A stretch of DNA of 64,000 bases from Dasypus novemcinctus. Lineage: Eukaryota; Chordata; Mammalia; Cingulata; Dasypodidae. Shown piece after piece: positions 45,227 through 56,734 of the stretch. Under the pieces are notes generated by a model, which searched no databases, had not been told where the DNA came from, and saw only the letters and a program-made list of their open reading frames with translations. The stretch's first letter is position 1. Each line of letters opens with the position of its first letter. The position numbers were made by a program, and so were the translations under genes. Location: assembly GCF_030445035.2 (NCBI RefSeq), contig NC_080688.1, positions 61,331,949 to 61,395,948 of the forward strand, written 5' to 3'.

Positions 45227-45243
45227 TGCTCTGAGTACAATTT
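45227..45243. repeat. Target-site duplication, right copy (DAS-III)
   Basis: Identical 17 bp to 44724-44740. Confidence 0.95.
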
Positions 45244-45804
45244 GGCCAAGTTTCTGGAGTATGCTTTACATCTCTGAATGTAAATCTCCCCTGGCAAAAT
45301 CTGAGCCCCTTTGTCTAGGCCAAGCATGCCTATACTCCCCTAAAAGTGTCCTTCCCCAGGGAAGAAATAGTTCCCGTCAAAATCAGAGGCAAGACCTGCA
45401 GAACCTGGAAAGATTGCTCCATGGCCTGATCCACGAAGGGTTTGTGCTGAGAGAGAGAAAAGCAGTACCCCGAGGCAAGCCCTCCTGCTGACAGAAAATG
45501 GACAGATTCAGTGGGTTCTTGATCATAACTTGACAGGCCTTCAGCTGCCAAGATCCCATCTGTGGCTGCTCTTCTCTCCTCTCATCAACCCTTAAAAGTT
45601 TTCATCACACTATTTTAAGCCCACGTAGTTAAAGAAAAGTCAAAGTAAATTTCTCCTGAGACTTCTCAGATGCTTTGTGTGACTGTGAGTTTCTCAGAGG
45701 ACATTGGCAAAGGATAGCAACTGGCTGCTCATGGCGGAGGCAGCGGGCAGGGGTGGGAAGGGAGAAGGGTGATCAGCACTGTGGAATTTTCTTTCTTCGG
45801 CCTC
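45244..45804. other. Unassigned stretch
   Basis: No gene or recognisable repeat. A G-rich segment lies at 45730-45770. Confidence 0.5.
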
Positions 45805-45870
45805 ATGTAGTAGAAAGATTATCGGCCTGATAGTCAGGAGATGAGGGTTCTTACCTGCCTCCTACCTTAG
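45805..45870 (+). repeat. MIR SINE head fragment
   Basis: 'catgtagtagaaagattatcggcctgatagtcaggagatgagggttc' matches the MIR 5' region; it is cut off where a hAT element begins. Confidence 0.6.
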
Positions 45871-46195
45871 ATCTGGCCATCCAACACAGTAACCACCAGC
45901 CCCATTGTGGCTATTCAGCACTTGAAATGTGGCTAGTCTGAATGGAGAGCTGCTGTAAGTGTAAAATATGCACTGACTTTTGAAGATGTGGCATGAAAAA
46001 AAGAGTGTGAAATAGCTCATTAATCATCTTTGTATTGATCACATGTTGAAATGATAATGTTTTGGTTATATTGGGTTAAACAAAATATATTATTAAGTTC
46101 ATCTGTCTATTTTTATCTCTTTTAATGTGGCTACTGGAAAATTTGAAATTACACACATGGCTTGCATTAAATTTCTGTGGGACTGTACTGCCTTA
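45871..46195. mobile_element. MER33-like hAT DNA transposon
   Basis: 'tggctattcagcacttgaaatgtggctagtctgaatgg', 'gatcacatgttgaaatgataatgttttgg', 'aatgtggctactgg' and 'aaatttctgtgggactg' match the 37.9-kb copy in order. It may have inserted into the MIR on its left. Confidence 0.8.
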
Positions 46196-46319
46196 CACAA
46201 ACCTGTATAGCTTCCCTCATCCGTGAATTTAGGTGCATAGAGAAATTGCACCTAAATCCCCAAGTTCACTGCCATTTTGGATATTTTTTAAATGATGTCC
46301 CTGCCATCATCAATGGATA

Positions 46320-46460
46320 TGAAAGACTTATTGAAAACTCAGCATTTGTTGAGTGGGCCATGTGCTGGCATCCAGGCAAGATAAAGATAAACAGCACAAC
46401 TTCTGCCCTTAAGCAGGTCACACTGGGGAGGAAAATATGAGGCACAGAAGCACAAAACAA
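46320..46460 (-). repeat. L2 LINE fragment (antisense)
   Basis: 'cagcatttgttgagtgggccatgtgctggcatccagg' and 'acttctgcccttaagcaggtcacactgggg' follow reverse L2 order. Confidence 0.65.
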
Positions 46461-47299
46461 CTACTAATGATCTAAAGTCATGTGTGATTGCCAGCCAAGT
46501 TAGTTTTTCTCCCAATACAGGTTTGTAAGACTTGACTAGGTCTAGAGCACTTCAAATTGGGAGACTATTTCTAGTGGGGAGTAACAGAGAAAACAAAGGA
46601 TGAGAGGATTGTTGCTCATTCTCCCACAAGTAGTTGCATGATAATAAGAGGGAATGATGAGTGAGGCTGGCTGAATTAAAGGTGTTATTCATAACAGAAA
46701 ATGCCTCCAAATCCATGATCGTTCCCTCTAAGAATGTTTTCCCTACTTTCTTCCCATCTAGTTTGAGTAACTTGGGTGGTAGCTACACATGGCCTCTGGT
46801 TACTCAGATCTCAGCCTCTTTCTCTTAAACCCCAAGTATGGGAAGACAGAGCTTATATGAGCTTCCACAGAGGCAATGGGGGTAGGGCGGGGGGTCAGAT
46901 ATCCTGCCAGGTCAGATATCCTGGCAGGATATGGCAGTCAAGTAAGACGCTTCTGCTGCTCTTCAAGAAGAGGGAGAAAGTAAAGGTTGCCCAGCACTCC
47001 ATGACATGTTGGGGATTCTCCTAGGCTGCTGTATGACATTCTTTCCATCCTCTCCAAGGACAGATGCCCCCAAAGCAGTTGTGACTCTAATATTGAATGA
47101 AGCTTATGTAAGAGTGACAGTAATGAATCAATTCAACTGTCACTGGGCTATTCTGGGTTCCTCCAGGGAAAATAAAACCTTTGGAAAAAATCACGAACTG
47201 GTCACTGCCTCTCTCTCCTTCAAAGTTCTCCTCCCAGATAATTCAGGAAATAGCATCTCAGAGGTTCCCATCTTGGCATGTGTGGTGTTTTTAAATCCT
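46461..47299. other. Unassigned stretch with a perfect inverted repeat
   Basis: No gene or transposon recognised. The only structural feature is the inverted repeat at 46899-46932. Confidence 0.45.
46899..46932. repeat. 13-bp perfect inverted repeat with 8-nt loop
   Basis: Arms ATATCCTGCCAGG (46899-46911) and CCTGGCAGGATAT (46920-46932) are exact reverse complements. A 13-bp direct repeat (gtcagatatcctg at 46894-46906 and 46911-46923) overlaps the structure. Confidence 0.9.
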
Positions 47300-47640
47300 T
47301 TCTAAATGGTTAAGAAGGCAATTTTTTTCAGTCATTTGCTTTGTGCAGCACTCCCCTTTCCTGGCAGAGACAGTGTACGCACTCTATTAGAGCATTTTTT
47401 CCTACATATAATGGCACCAATTAAATTACCTTGCAGCCCAACCTTAATCTGGCAGGAATGATTATTCCATGAAACAGTTAGGGCTCTAATTGACATGAAG
47501 TGCCTGCAAAATATGTCTTTTGCAGCAACCCCTGTCAAAGTCACATTGATATGCTAATCCCTATAGCTGGCAGAATCACTTCATAAAGAGAGACATTGAA
47601 AATTGAATTATTTCAATTTCAGTACCTAGGAATCTAGTGA
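47300..47640. other. Candidate conserved non-coding element
   Basis: Repeat-free AT-rich block dense in homeodomain-type cores (ccaattaaattacc, ctctaattgac) and a POU-like ATGCTAAT word at 47551-47560. I see no open frame across it. Conservation is a guess from composition and word content. Confidence 0.35.
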
Positions 47641-48599
47641 TCTGTCTGTATATGTAACTAAGTAGGTGCAATACTTTATATGGGTAAACAACTGTACTAG
47701 GGCGTTGCCATGGAAACTGCTTGACTCATGGCAGTTGTGTTAGTGATGAAGTCATTAGCAGTGTGAAATGTACTTTGAGGTTGTCAAATGTAACACTCCA
47801 GGAATATTTCAGCGGTATTAGTGAAGCCTTTTCATTTACATAATTTAGACTTTCACACATGATCTCATTACGGTGCAAGAAAGGAGTGGGTTGTAGGGGC
47901 AATTGTATGCAGACCAAATGAGCCTCCATTATGCCATTCAATTATTATTCTTTCTCCTTAAAAGGGGTCTCCCAAATAAGTCTTATGGATAATTGATAAC
48001 TCCATCAGAGCAATGATTTTGAAACCCTGTTGTTGGTGGGACAGGCTAGATTCATTTATAGGTTGCCTGTGTGGTTATAAACCATTGAGGATATTAAGGT
48101 AGTTTCTCTACATATACATCAGTTTGTTTGTTTTTTTCTGATGTCTCTTTAACCCTATAAATTAGGAAATAAAACTTTATAGTCAGGAGACTCATTTTCT
48201 AATCAATATCCTGGTGCATGAGTCCCCTTCAATGTACATCCCAATGATGATGTGATGTGCAAGGATTTCCACTCTGGAAATTGTCCTTCAGATCAAAGGA
48301 AGTTTTGTTGCTCAGCTCCACAAAATATGACCAAACTTCCACCAAGCTCTTAAAGTACAGTCTTGAATGATTTCTGGCTCTTCCACAAAATTAGAACACC
48401 CTAAATCAGATCCTAGAAACTCTCCCCAAAGGAGAATTATAAGCCTAATTTAGGCAGTGATTACATTATTAGAGTAAGAGAAAGCTGCCCAAGGAGAACT
48501 TTTTTGATGTGCAAAGTGCTTCCTTGTATCCATTTAGGTGTATGAGCTTATTACTACATCTCAATTTTTAGTTTGGTATTCTAATTTTTTAAGTTATCT
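47641..48599. other. Unassigned stretch
   Basis: No gene or repeat recognised with confidence. It includes the minus-strand open frame 47726-47941, which has no family resemblance. Confidence 0.45.
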
Positions 48600-48985
48600 G
48601 TCCATTCCTTGATCAAATATTTATTATCTATAAAGCACATGCCAGGAACTGTCCTAGGTACTGGAGATAGTGGTAAACATGATGGAGCCCCTATCTTCAT
48701 GAAACTTAATTTAATGGACAAGATATACTAAAAATAAGTGCATGGAATTATAAATAGTGCTAGCAAAGAAAAGAATCAGAAACCTACTAGCAAGACTAAT
48801 GGGTGGTACCTGTTTTAGATTGAAGGGCTCAGGAAAGGACCCCCTGAGAAATGCTGTTTAAATTGAGATCTGAGGACTGAGGGGGACAAGCCAGGAGCAA
48901 ACAGGAACAAACAGCAAATGTCACTCAGAAGGAGACAACACATACCAAGACTTGGAGGCCAGAGGAACTTGCTTGGTGGGAGAAA
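48600..48985 (-). repeat. L2 LINE 3' region (antisense)
   Basis: 'atcaaatatttattatctataaagcacatgccaggaactgtcctaggtactggagatag', 'atgctgtttaaattgagatctgagg' and 'acttggaggccagaggaacttgc' in reverse L2 order. Confidence 0.75.
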
Positions 48986-49053
48986 TAGTTGCTCTCTTAA
49001 AATGGTGATTACGTTTGCCATTTCCAGGTGAATGGTTTTTTATAAAAAGATGC

Positions 49054-49525
49054 TGTTGGAAACTGAATCATGTCCCCCACAAAATGCAAGTTCAAGTCCC
49101 AACCACTGAATCTATGAGTACGAATCCATTTGCAAATAGGACCTTTGAAGAAGTTATTAGTTAAGGTGTGTACAAACTGAATGAGGTGGGCCTTAATCCA
49201 GTATAACTGAAGTCTGAAATCCTTATAAGCAAAAGAAATTGGACAAAGAGAGAAAGCCACTTGGAGCCACCAGAAGCTGAAGTCAATGGGACCCAACGGA
49301 GAAAGGAGAAGACACTTCCACAAGCATTGCCGTGTGACTTAAAAGCCTGGGACCAAGGACTGGAGGCAGCCACCCCAGAACGACAGTCTTCTGAGAGAAA
49401 GCATTGCCTTGCTGATGCCTCGATTTTGAACTTCTCCTAGTCCTAGAATTGTGAGCCAATAAACTCCTGTTGATTAAGCCAATACATTGTATGGTATTTG
49501 TTTTAGCAGCTGAACAACCTAAACA
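49054..49525 (+). mobile_element. LTR-like element, ERVL-MaLR type (full length)
   Basis: 472 bp starting TGTTGGAAACTGAATCATG and ending AACAACCTAAACA, so TG...CA termini. Contains a 'ccttataagc' TATA-like site (about 49220), purine-rich middle and an AATAAA signal at 49458-49463 near the end, as in MaLR LTRs. The element at 62503-62916 is the same family in reverse. Name uncertain. No clear 5-bp target duplication. Confidence 0.7.
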
Positions 49526-49699
49526 GAGAATGGAAAACTTCACATTTTTCAGAAATTAAAATACTTGTTAAAATCTCAAATAGCCCAACAGTTTTTCCTA
49601 CCTTTCCCTTTTATGAAATGACTGATCAAGTAGGTATCAGATTTTTAATCAAGGACATTCTAGCCTATGCCATAAGGTCTGGAATAATTTGTTTTTCTC

Positions 49700-49915
49700 T
49701 CCTTAACTTCTAAATAGTTTTCTTTCTACCAGAATTATACTTTACTTCATATATCCCTTGCCTGTGTGAGCTCTGACTTAATATTAGCTACTATTAATAT
49801 TAGCACACCTGTTCCTTTTCAATTGTAAAGGTCTTTAAGGACAGGGATATATTGTTATTTGTTTTCCATCTCCCTCAATTACCTTCTAGAACAGTGTTCT
49901 ATAGATAATTGTAAA
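49700..49915 (+). repeat. L2 LINE 3' region fragment
   Basis: 'ttgtaaaggtctttaaggacagggatatattg' and 'ccatctccctcaattaccttctagaacagtgttc' parallel the L2 3' end. Confidence 0.55.
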
Positions 49916-50389
49916 AGTTTCCAGAATGAAGGAAGGATGCCTAATGTGCAACCTGGCAAGCTTTCACCTATAAAACTCCTAGGTGCCTACTAAGTGTAAC
50001 TGTTTCCTGCAGAGGACTTTTGCAAATGTTAATAGGTGTAACTTGAGAAAGATTTCTGTGGTCAAGTATATTTGGCTACAGAATGTAACAGCTTTGTTAA
50101 ACACACAATGAATATCTGTACCTTATAAGCCTGGAATTCTGATTCAAGATCATATTTGACTTTCTTTAACCCTTAACCCTAAATTCCCAGGCTCAATTGA
50201 TCATAAACTTTCCCCCATTCCACTTTTGGCAAGAAGTATCTCAGCATCTGTGAAATTCAGTTGGAGGAACCCAATTTGTTTTAAGATTTTAATGTGTATG
50301 TGTGTGTGTGTGTGCACACATGCCCTGAAAGCATGTAACATCCTTCAGTTGAAGCAAATCCTTAATGAAACCTAATTCTCATCTTTCAT
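49916..50389. other. Unassigned stretch with (TG)n
   Basis: No gene recognised; includes the TG repeat at 50292-50321. Confidence 0.45.
50292..50321. repeat. (TG)n microsatellite
   Basis: Alternating TG followed by GCACACA, a Z-DNA-prone purine-pyrimidine alternation. Confidence 0.9.
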
Positions 50390-50590
50390 TCCTCTACTCA
50401 CTCATCAAATATACATTGATTACCTCCAGAGGGCAGATAGTGTGCAGGAGTGCACAGTTCAAGGCAAGGGACAGATAGAAAGTCTGCTCTTCAAGAGCAA
50501 AGTGCTCAGTGTGGGATAAAGCTGTGTCCCAAGACCAGTTCTGGCACAGGACTGTGTTGGAACCAGGGGAGATGGTGATATATGCCAAAA
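50390..50590 (-). repeat. L2 LINE fragment (antisense)
   Basis: 'ctcactcatcaaatatacattgattacctcc' and 'gtctgctcttcaagagcaaagtgctcagtgtggg' follow reverse L2 3' order. Confidence 0.6.
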
Positions 50591-51214
50591 TTGGATCCTT
50601 TTTTTTCAGCTTGGTTCCACATTGTCCACACTGTCAGCACCCCTTTCCAATTGTCCTTAATGTACATTTTTAAATGTATATATTCTGAGAATAGAACAAC
50701 ACCTGTGTAAAAGGGAGCTGCTCACAGTCCCCTAAACCACCAGACTCTCTGTGTGCCACAGCAATGGTTTTTGTGGTCATTATGGGCATTTTGTCGGGTT
50801 GTCATACATTGCCCCAGATCTTCATCAGAAGCTGTCTATCCTCTTTCATAAACAGTAGCTTCCTAGATCTGAAAAGAACTAGGACAGAGCCCATTACAAA
50901 CATTTTCCTAGATGTGCTTCTTTAGAAAAGGTCGGGGCATAGTCACTACTGGATAAGAATCAGCACATTTCTCGGAAGCAATCCCAATCCTTTCTCCATC
51001 AGTCCTCCCAGTGAGGCATGTCATGTTGCATCCATTTACACAGGCCTTATCTACACGCAGCCTGCCCTTTCGCCTTGATAACTGATTTCTGCACCATCAA
51101 TCCTGTTGGCTTTGGGAACTATCTGAAAGACCGCTGGAGTGGGTGAAACACCAGATTTACACTTTTCTTCTCTAGTGTCTTTTATTATAGAGACATTTTT
51201 TCAGATCCTGACCT
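50591..51214. other. Unassigned stretch
   Basis: About 620 bases with no gene or named repeat recognised. Confidence 0.5.
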
Positions 51215-51415
51215 TAGCCCTCTGACCTTGGGTTGCTAAGGTAACCTCTCTAAACTATCTCTAAGTTTGCTCATCTGCAGAATGGGAATAACAATTAATA
51301 CAGACTTTAAAGATCTATTGGGGGCACTAATAAGACAATGGAGGCAAGAGTCTTTGCAGGCCCAGCACGAACTAAGTTCTAAAGAACGTAAGCTATTTTG
51401 TTACTCTTATTATTT
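51215..51415 (+). repeat. MIR SINE (sense)
   Basis: 'ggttgctaaggtaacctctctaaactatctctaagtttgctcatctgcagaatgggaataac' is the MIR core and middle. Confidence 0.8.
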
Positions 51416-51479
51416 CCTAGAAGGCTCTGTAGGAGGCATGTTTGGAATTTATTTTTGAAATCCTTACCTTTTATTTGAA

Positions 51480-51600
51480 TTAAACAAGGCTTTATTGAGC
51501 ACTAGCAAATATTTATTAACTACCTACTATGTGCCAGGCTATGGACTCTGGAGAAAATGGAGCTGAAATCCTGCCTTCAAAGAGAAGCACCATTGAGTAG
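51480..51600 (-). repeat. L2 LINE 3' end (antisense)
   Basis: 'caaatatttattaactacctactatgtgccaggctatgg' and 'atcctgccttcaaagag' are reverse L2 terminal words. Confidence 0.75.
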
Positions 51601-52509
51601 AGGACCTCAGAGTTCGCTATGTATATTCAGTTCTATGCTAGATTCTAGGACAGGGTATGTGAAAGGTGGGAGGATAGGATACAAATGAAGAAACAAGCAA
51701 TCCCATGCTACAATGAGCTGGTAACATTGTCTCAATGGAGACAAGTTGGAGTATAACCAGATGCCAAAATAATAGACCTGTGCTTCTATGGTATTAGGTA
51801 GAGAAGCCTATGTGAAGCTATCCTAGCCACAGTATCTGTCACCCCAGAGTTGATTGGGCAGTCCAGGATTAGCCAAGTCAGTTCTTGGCCCTTTCAACCA
51901 CCCCAAATTGTGTCCTGGATCCAGGAGTTGGCCTCTCTGGAGTTTGTATGCTGGGTCCATCAATTATAAGTAATTGCATTCTCCTGCTAGACACTCCAAA
52001 CCAACTCTCTAGCCCATTGGTAGAAGTAGATCTTCCCTAGACTCTATTTTCCAGGTTGGAGGTGGGGGTGTCTTTATTTCTGAAGCACGGTGGTCTGTAC
52101 TTCCCCAAGTTAGGGAGAAATGTAAGATAACTTCTTTTCTGAATATATTTTTCCCAGGGTAGCCATCATGAAAGTGTCAAGTCTCTGCTGGCTGCGATAT
52201 TTTTTCCCCTTTTCAAATATCCTATTGTTCTTTTCATGTTTATTGTTTCCTTTATGTCTCTTTGATAGCTTCTTTTTGAGGCCTTATAAGACATTTTGAT
52301 ACTGAGTAAGGATGCCAGATGTGAGACCCTCTATTATTCTGCCTCTTACTTTGATTTAAAGTTACATGCTCCCCAACAGAAGAAAATAATAAAGATACAG
52401 TGCTGGAAGAAGGAACTAATATAGGAAGACATGTAGGAATCTGTTTTATTGGAGAAGGAAGGAAGAAGTAGGATACTGGGCATAAACAATCCATACAAGA
52501 GATCATGTG
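51601..52509. other. Unassigned stretch
   Basis: No gene or clear repeat. Minus-strand open frames at 52252-52582 overlap in two frames without domain resemblance. Confidence 0.45.
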
Positions 52510-52800
52510 TGACATTAAGATAGTCTATTAACCCGATAATAATTGCCTTGTTAGGAGATTGTATTTCTTGAAAGTGCAGCAACTATTGAAAGACAGTCTA
52601 AAACTGCTGTTTCTCTCAATATGTTGTCTAATTCAGTGTAATCACCATCTTTTATGTATTAATTACAGCTTAGCTTCACAATTGGGATGAACGGAAAAGC
52701 TGACATCAAATCAGGCCAGATTTGATTAGCATTCTTTGACAGGATTCTTATCGGGGATGGCATTTTGAATATCACAGGCTCTAAGGAATGTGGATGAGAG
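52510..52800. other. Candidate conserved non-coding element
   Basis: Repeat-free, AT-rich and dense in homeodomain-type cores (ataataattgcc, tattaattacag, cacaattgg, tttgattagc). It lies just before a MIR. No coding frame seen. Confidence 0.3.
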
Positions 52801-52834
52801 CATTTTGTCGGTAATCGTGAGCAGGGTGGCACAT

Positions 52835-53045
52835 TGGGCCCAGCAGTCAAGGCAGCAGGGTTAAAGGGAGGCCCAATTCTAATCCCTGCTCCATTGCCTG
52901 CTAGCTATGGATTTGAGACAAGTCACTTAACATCGCTGGGTCTTGCTTACTTCATTTACAAGATGGGAGTCAAAATAGTCACTCTCTTGACCCCACAGGA
53001 TTATCTGGAAGATAAAATGAGATCATGTACATGAAAGCACATTTG
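52835..53045 (+). repeat. MIR SINE (sense)
   Basis: Near complete: 'caattctaatccctgctccattgcctgctagctatgg', 'gagacaagtcacttaacatcgctgggtctt', 'ttacaagatgggagtcaa' and 'gaagataaaatgagatcatgtac'. Confidence 0.85.
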
Positions 53046-54978
53046 TCAGTTTTCAATTGTCACATAAGTGATAGCAAATGACCAGAGATACCACTCCCTC
53101 CTGGGCAAATAGATCCACCTTGGCAAGTCTGTTTCTGCACATGGAAGATGTACAGCTCCCGGGACTGGCCATACAGCCTGATTGCCAGGCCTGGATGTCA
53201 CTAGAGGGGAGCGTTTACAGCCATTTGGGAGACAGAAAATTCGACAAGCCACTTACTCAAAAGGTCAAAATAAGTTCACCTTAAAGACAGAGGCACACTG
53301 AACTCTATGTCTGTGACTCCATTTTAAAAGTGGAAAAGTCCTTCAAAGGCAAGTTTACTTAATCAAGCCACAGTAGGGGTCATGAAAAAGCCACGCTTAT
53401 AATATAATATCTTCTGAATATTAATGCCTTTAACCGGACACATGCATCATTTCTTTTATTCCTAACATCTTTCCGTATAAAGAAGCAAGAGAGATAATTG
53501 AAGATTTAGGAAAACGTATTCAGAACCGTTTGTCCAAGGAGACATCCCAGGAATTGGTGGCGCAGCACTGGAAAAGCAGCTCTTCCCGGCATGACTTGTT
53601 GCTGACTGTTACTTAGAGGAAGGGCTAATGAAACATCCATTTATTTAAAGTGGTTTGTTTGTTTTGTTTTCCCCTTGTTACAAATATAAGAGTAGAGCCT
53701 GCAAAATTCTACTGGGGTACACCCATCCAAGGGCAGTATCAAGAATGAGCATTATTTAAGCCCTGTTTACTCTCGACTGATCAGATCCTTTCAAAATAAA
53801 ATTTTCTTTTCTTGAGGCCCCTTTAGCCTCCCTTCTGTTTCTCTGTCCATGTCCCTAATAGCTTAATTTTTCTTCTTGTTTAGATAGTAAGCCTGATCAA
53901 AGACCATCTGTCAGCTGGCTTTCAACTGAGGTTAGTATGTGTCAGAATGTGATTAATGTTTGATCATATATTAACATCATTTAATTATGAAAACTGAAAG
54001 TTGGAAAAAATACCCAATTTAAATCTCTCCCAAAGTCGGCCTCCTGTGTTTCTCTGGGAGGAAAGGAGGAGCAATTCTCTGACCTAATTCAATGGGAGGA
54101 GTGGGAAATCTTATAACCCCCAGAGACCAGGCTTCATTCTTTGCTTTTTAATGTGACAATGACAACTTTCTCCTTCCAACTAAAAAAAAAAAAAAAAAGT
54201 TTTTTGAAGTTTTTCTGTTTCCCAAGATACAATCTAGAACTGAGTGACTTGACCCATTGCTTGAAGAGCCATTGTGGAGCTGTGAAAAAAATGCAGGATA
54301 ACTGATAAACCCAACACAAGCCTTCTGGCTAAAAGGTAGTTTTTGTTTTGCAAATTAGATTGTTTGACACGTTAGGAATTTGGTAAAAGATACTGCATTC
54401 AGCCTGGGTTTTGAATAGGCATGTTCACTGGGAGATGGCTCAGCCTGTACATAAACCAGGGGACCACTGTGACTGCTGATGAGATCAGGCTGTCGCTGGT
54501 AAATGAGAATCCCTTCCCCTTTAGAGCGTTTCTAGCATTTGTGCACGTTTCTAATGCTCAGTGTAAAGACACGGAGTTGGGAAGCAACTCTTTGCATGCC
54601 ATGTTGCCTATTGTCTTCTCGGGGTGTTTGCTGTAGATTAGATTCCAGAAAAAGGCGAGATGTACACACACACACACATTCCCTTCTACTTTACTTTAAA
54701 ATATAGCAGCAGGACAAACGTCCTATCCCTCCCCTCCCCTTTCTTGTTTCAAGTTCTGGCTTAAGAGAGTCCTTGCCCCGTCTAAGGCCTGTCTTCTGAG
54801 GCTGTCCGTATGGGTGCTAATGCTTGTGGCGGTGAAGATGTGCAGAGGGGGTGGCCTCATGGTATTTAATTATTTTTATTGGGTTGGTTGATAATTAAGT
54901 TTGTGATTTTGCCTTTGGCATTTTTTGGGAGCAAAAGAAGGTGCCCCTCGGACACCCTAGTTAGTCCATACCCCAAGT
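53046..54978. other. Unassigned mostly unique stretch
   Basis: 1.9 kb. A short run of 16-17 A bases at 54183-54199 and a (CA)n at 54663-54680 are the only simple features. The 53900-54000 segment is AT-rich and repeat-free. No exon recognised. Confidence 0.45.
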
Positions 54979-54990
54979 CCTGACGTCAGG
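54979..54990. promoter_or_regulatory. Palindromic CRE motif
   Basis: CCTGACGTCAGG, a perfect 12-bp palindrome around the consensus CRE/ATF site TGACGTCA (54981-54988). No promoter context is visible, so any function is unknown. Confidence 0.5.
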
Positions 54991-55194
54991 CCTAGTGGGA
55001 CCCAAATATGTTTCAGGCAGGACGGCTAGGCCATGGCATGAAAGACCAAGAGCATCCTATCTGGGCTGGCTTCCTTCCGCCTCACCCTGGTCCCTGAGGC
55101 CTGCAGGGAGGGAGCTCTCACTGAGGACTGGCAGCTTCCTGTGTGCTGTATTCTTCCCTTCCCCTTCCAGTTTTCAGATAACCAGTGAGTCAGG

Positions 55195-55345
55195 GGACTA
55201 TAGTATATTCATTTCTACAATCGAGGACACTGAACTCAGAGAAGGTAAGTAACTTGTTCTTATTTATACAGCTAGTTAAGTGGCAGAGCTGGATGTCTCT
55301 GGAGCCCTTGGAACTAACCAAGATGCTCTTCTACTGGATTCTTCC
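55195..55345 (-). repeat. MIR SINE fragment (antisense)
   Basis: 'ctacaatcgaggacactgaactcagagaaggtaagtaacttgttc' and 'agctagttaagtggcagagctgga' in reverse MIR order. Confidence 0.75.
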
Positions 55346-55479
55346 CAATTAAATGGTCTTAAGAAGTCACAGAATTCCCCTCTCCCATTTCGACTATGTG
55401 CAAAGACTGGGCTAGATGACACAGGACATCCAAAGATTTAAAAAACAAACAATCTCATCTCTTTTAGATATAAAAGTAA

Positions 55480-55690
55480 TTGATAGCTAGCATTGAGTCC
55501 TCTTCTAAGCATTTTACATATATCAACACACTTAATCTCAGAGCAACTCTGAGGTAGGTACTATCATTATCTCCATTTTACCAGTGAAGAAATAGAGGCA
55601 TAGACTGATAAGCACATGCCCAAGCTCCCACAGCTAGTGAGGGAAAGCCTGGATTTGAATCCCATGGGCTGACTCAGAGCTGGTGTCTCT
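55480..55690 (-). repeat. MIR SINE (antisense)
   Basis: Nearly full-length: 'ctaagcattttacatatatcaac', 'gagcaactctgaggtaggtactatcattatctccattttaccagtgaag' and 'gcctggatttgaatccc'. Confidence 0.9.
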
Positions 55691-55699
55691 CTCCTGGGG

Positions 55700-55925
55700 A
55701 GTTGGCAGCCTGATAAAGGAGGCAGGGATGTGCACAGACAGCTGTGCTGGAAAGTGTGGTGACTGCAGTACTGAGGAAGAGATATCATGACTGACAGGCA
55801 AGTGGGGAGAGCAGGGCTGATGCAGGAATCTGGAAAGTTCATTGGCAAGAGAAAAATGATGACCAGGGCCTTGAAGTATGGGTAGGAGTTGCGTCAAGAG
55901 CAAGTGGGAAAGGAGACTTCCTTCC
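55700..55925 (-). repeat. L2 LINE fragment (antisense)
   Basis: Runs 'ggcagcctgataaaggaggcag' through 'gacaggcaagtggggagagcagggctgatgcagg', then 'gatgaccagggccttgaag', in L2 3'-region order. Confidence 0.5.
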
Positions 55926-55984
55926 TAAGCAAGTCTTCTGGCTGTTGGCTAGGCAAGAGGCACAGGAGTTGCTGTTATTCCTTA

Positions 55985-56155
55985 CATACTTGACAGTTTA
56001 TCATTCTCACAACGCAGTGAGTGATATTACCCTACCTTAGAAATAGGCTCAGTGTGGATAAGTGACTTATCCTGGATCATGTAATAGACTTTGTAATTGA
56101 GTCAGAACCCTAATTCTGGCTCTGTGGTTCTGAACTCGGGGGTGGGGGCGGCAAC
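55985..56155 (-). repeat. MIR SINE fragment (antisense)
   Basis: 'cattctcacaacgcagtgagtgatattaccctaccttagaaataggctcag' and 'gtgacttatcctggatcatgtaat' follow reverse MIR order. Confidence 0.7.
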
Positions 56156-56734
56156 TCTCAATCTGCCGCATGATCTCCTGTGCTGGGAGGAGGGTGCTAG
56201 CGGTGAATGAAGTGAGGCAGGCCCTGGGCACGTACTTGGGCAGGCTTGCGACCTGCTGTTTACAGAACCAGGGCAGGTCTGCATCAGCATCCACTCCTTC
56301 CACCTCTCTGCCTTACCTTTTTGCCAGAGAGGGAGTTGCTGAGAAAAACTAAGAAAAAAGCTGGTTCTTTGGCATCAAGGCACCCATATTTGTGCCTACG
56401 CTTGGCTCAGAGAATTTGTGACTGATTTCAGACGTTTTGTTTTTGCTCAATTCAATCAAACTGGCTTGTTTGTGTGGTAACGCTATAAGCCAAAACAACA
56501 GCTTTGAAAAAGGAAAACGCAAGCCATGGGCCAGGTTGTTTTGTCTCCATAATGCCAAATGGTTGGCTGGAATGATTGAGCAGTCTCTTGTTACTCCTCT
56601 GATAAGCCTTTGTTCCGTCCAGGTTGTTTGGTTTATATATTAGTCCCGGAATAAGCCACAAACATTTCCCCCACCATGCTTTTACTTATAATGTTTCCCC
56701 CTAAAAAGCCATCCCCCTCTTTTGCGGGGGAGGC
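56156..56734. other. Unassigned stretch
   Basis: No recognisable gene or repeat. The open frames are short and overlap on both strands. Confidence 0.45.
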
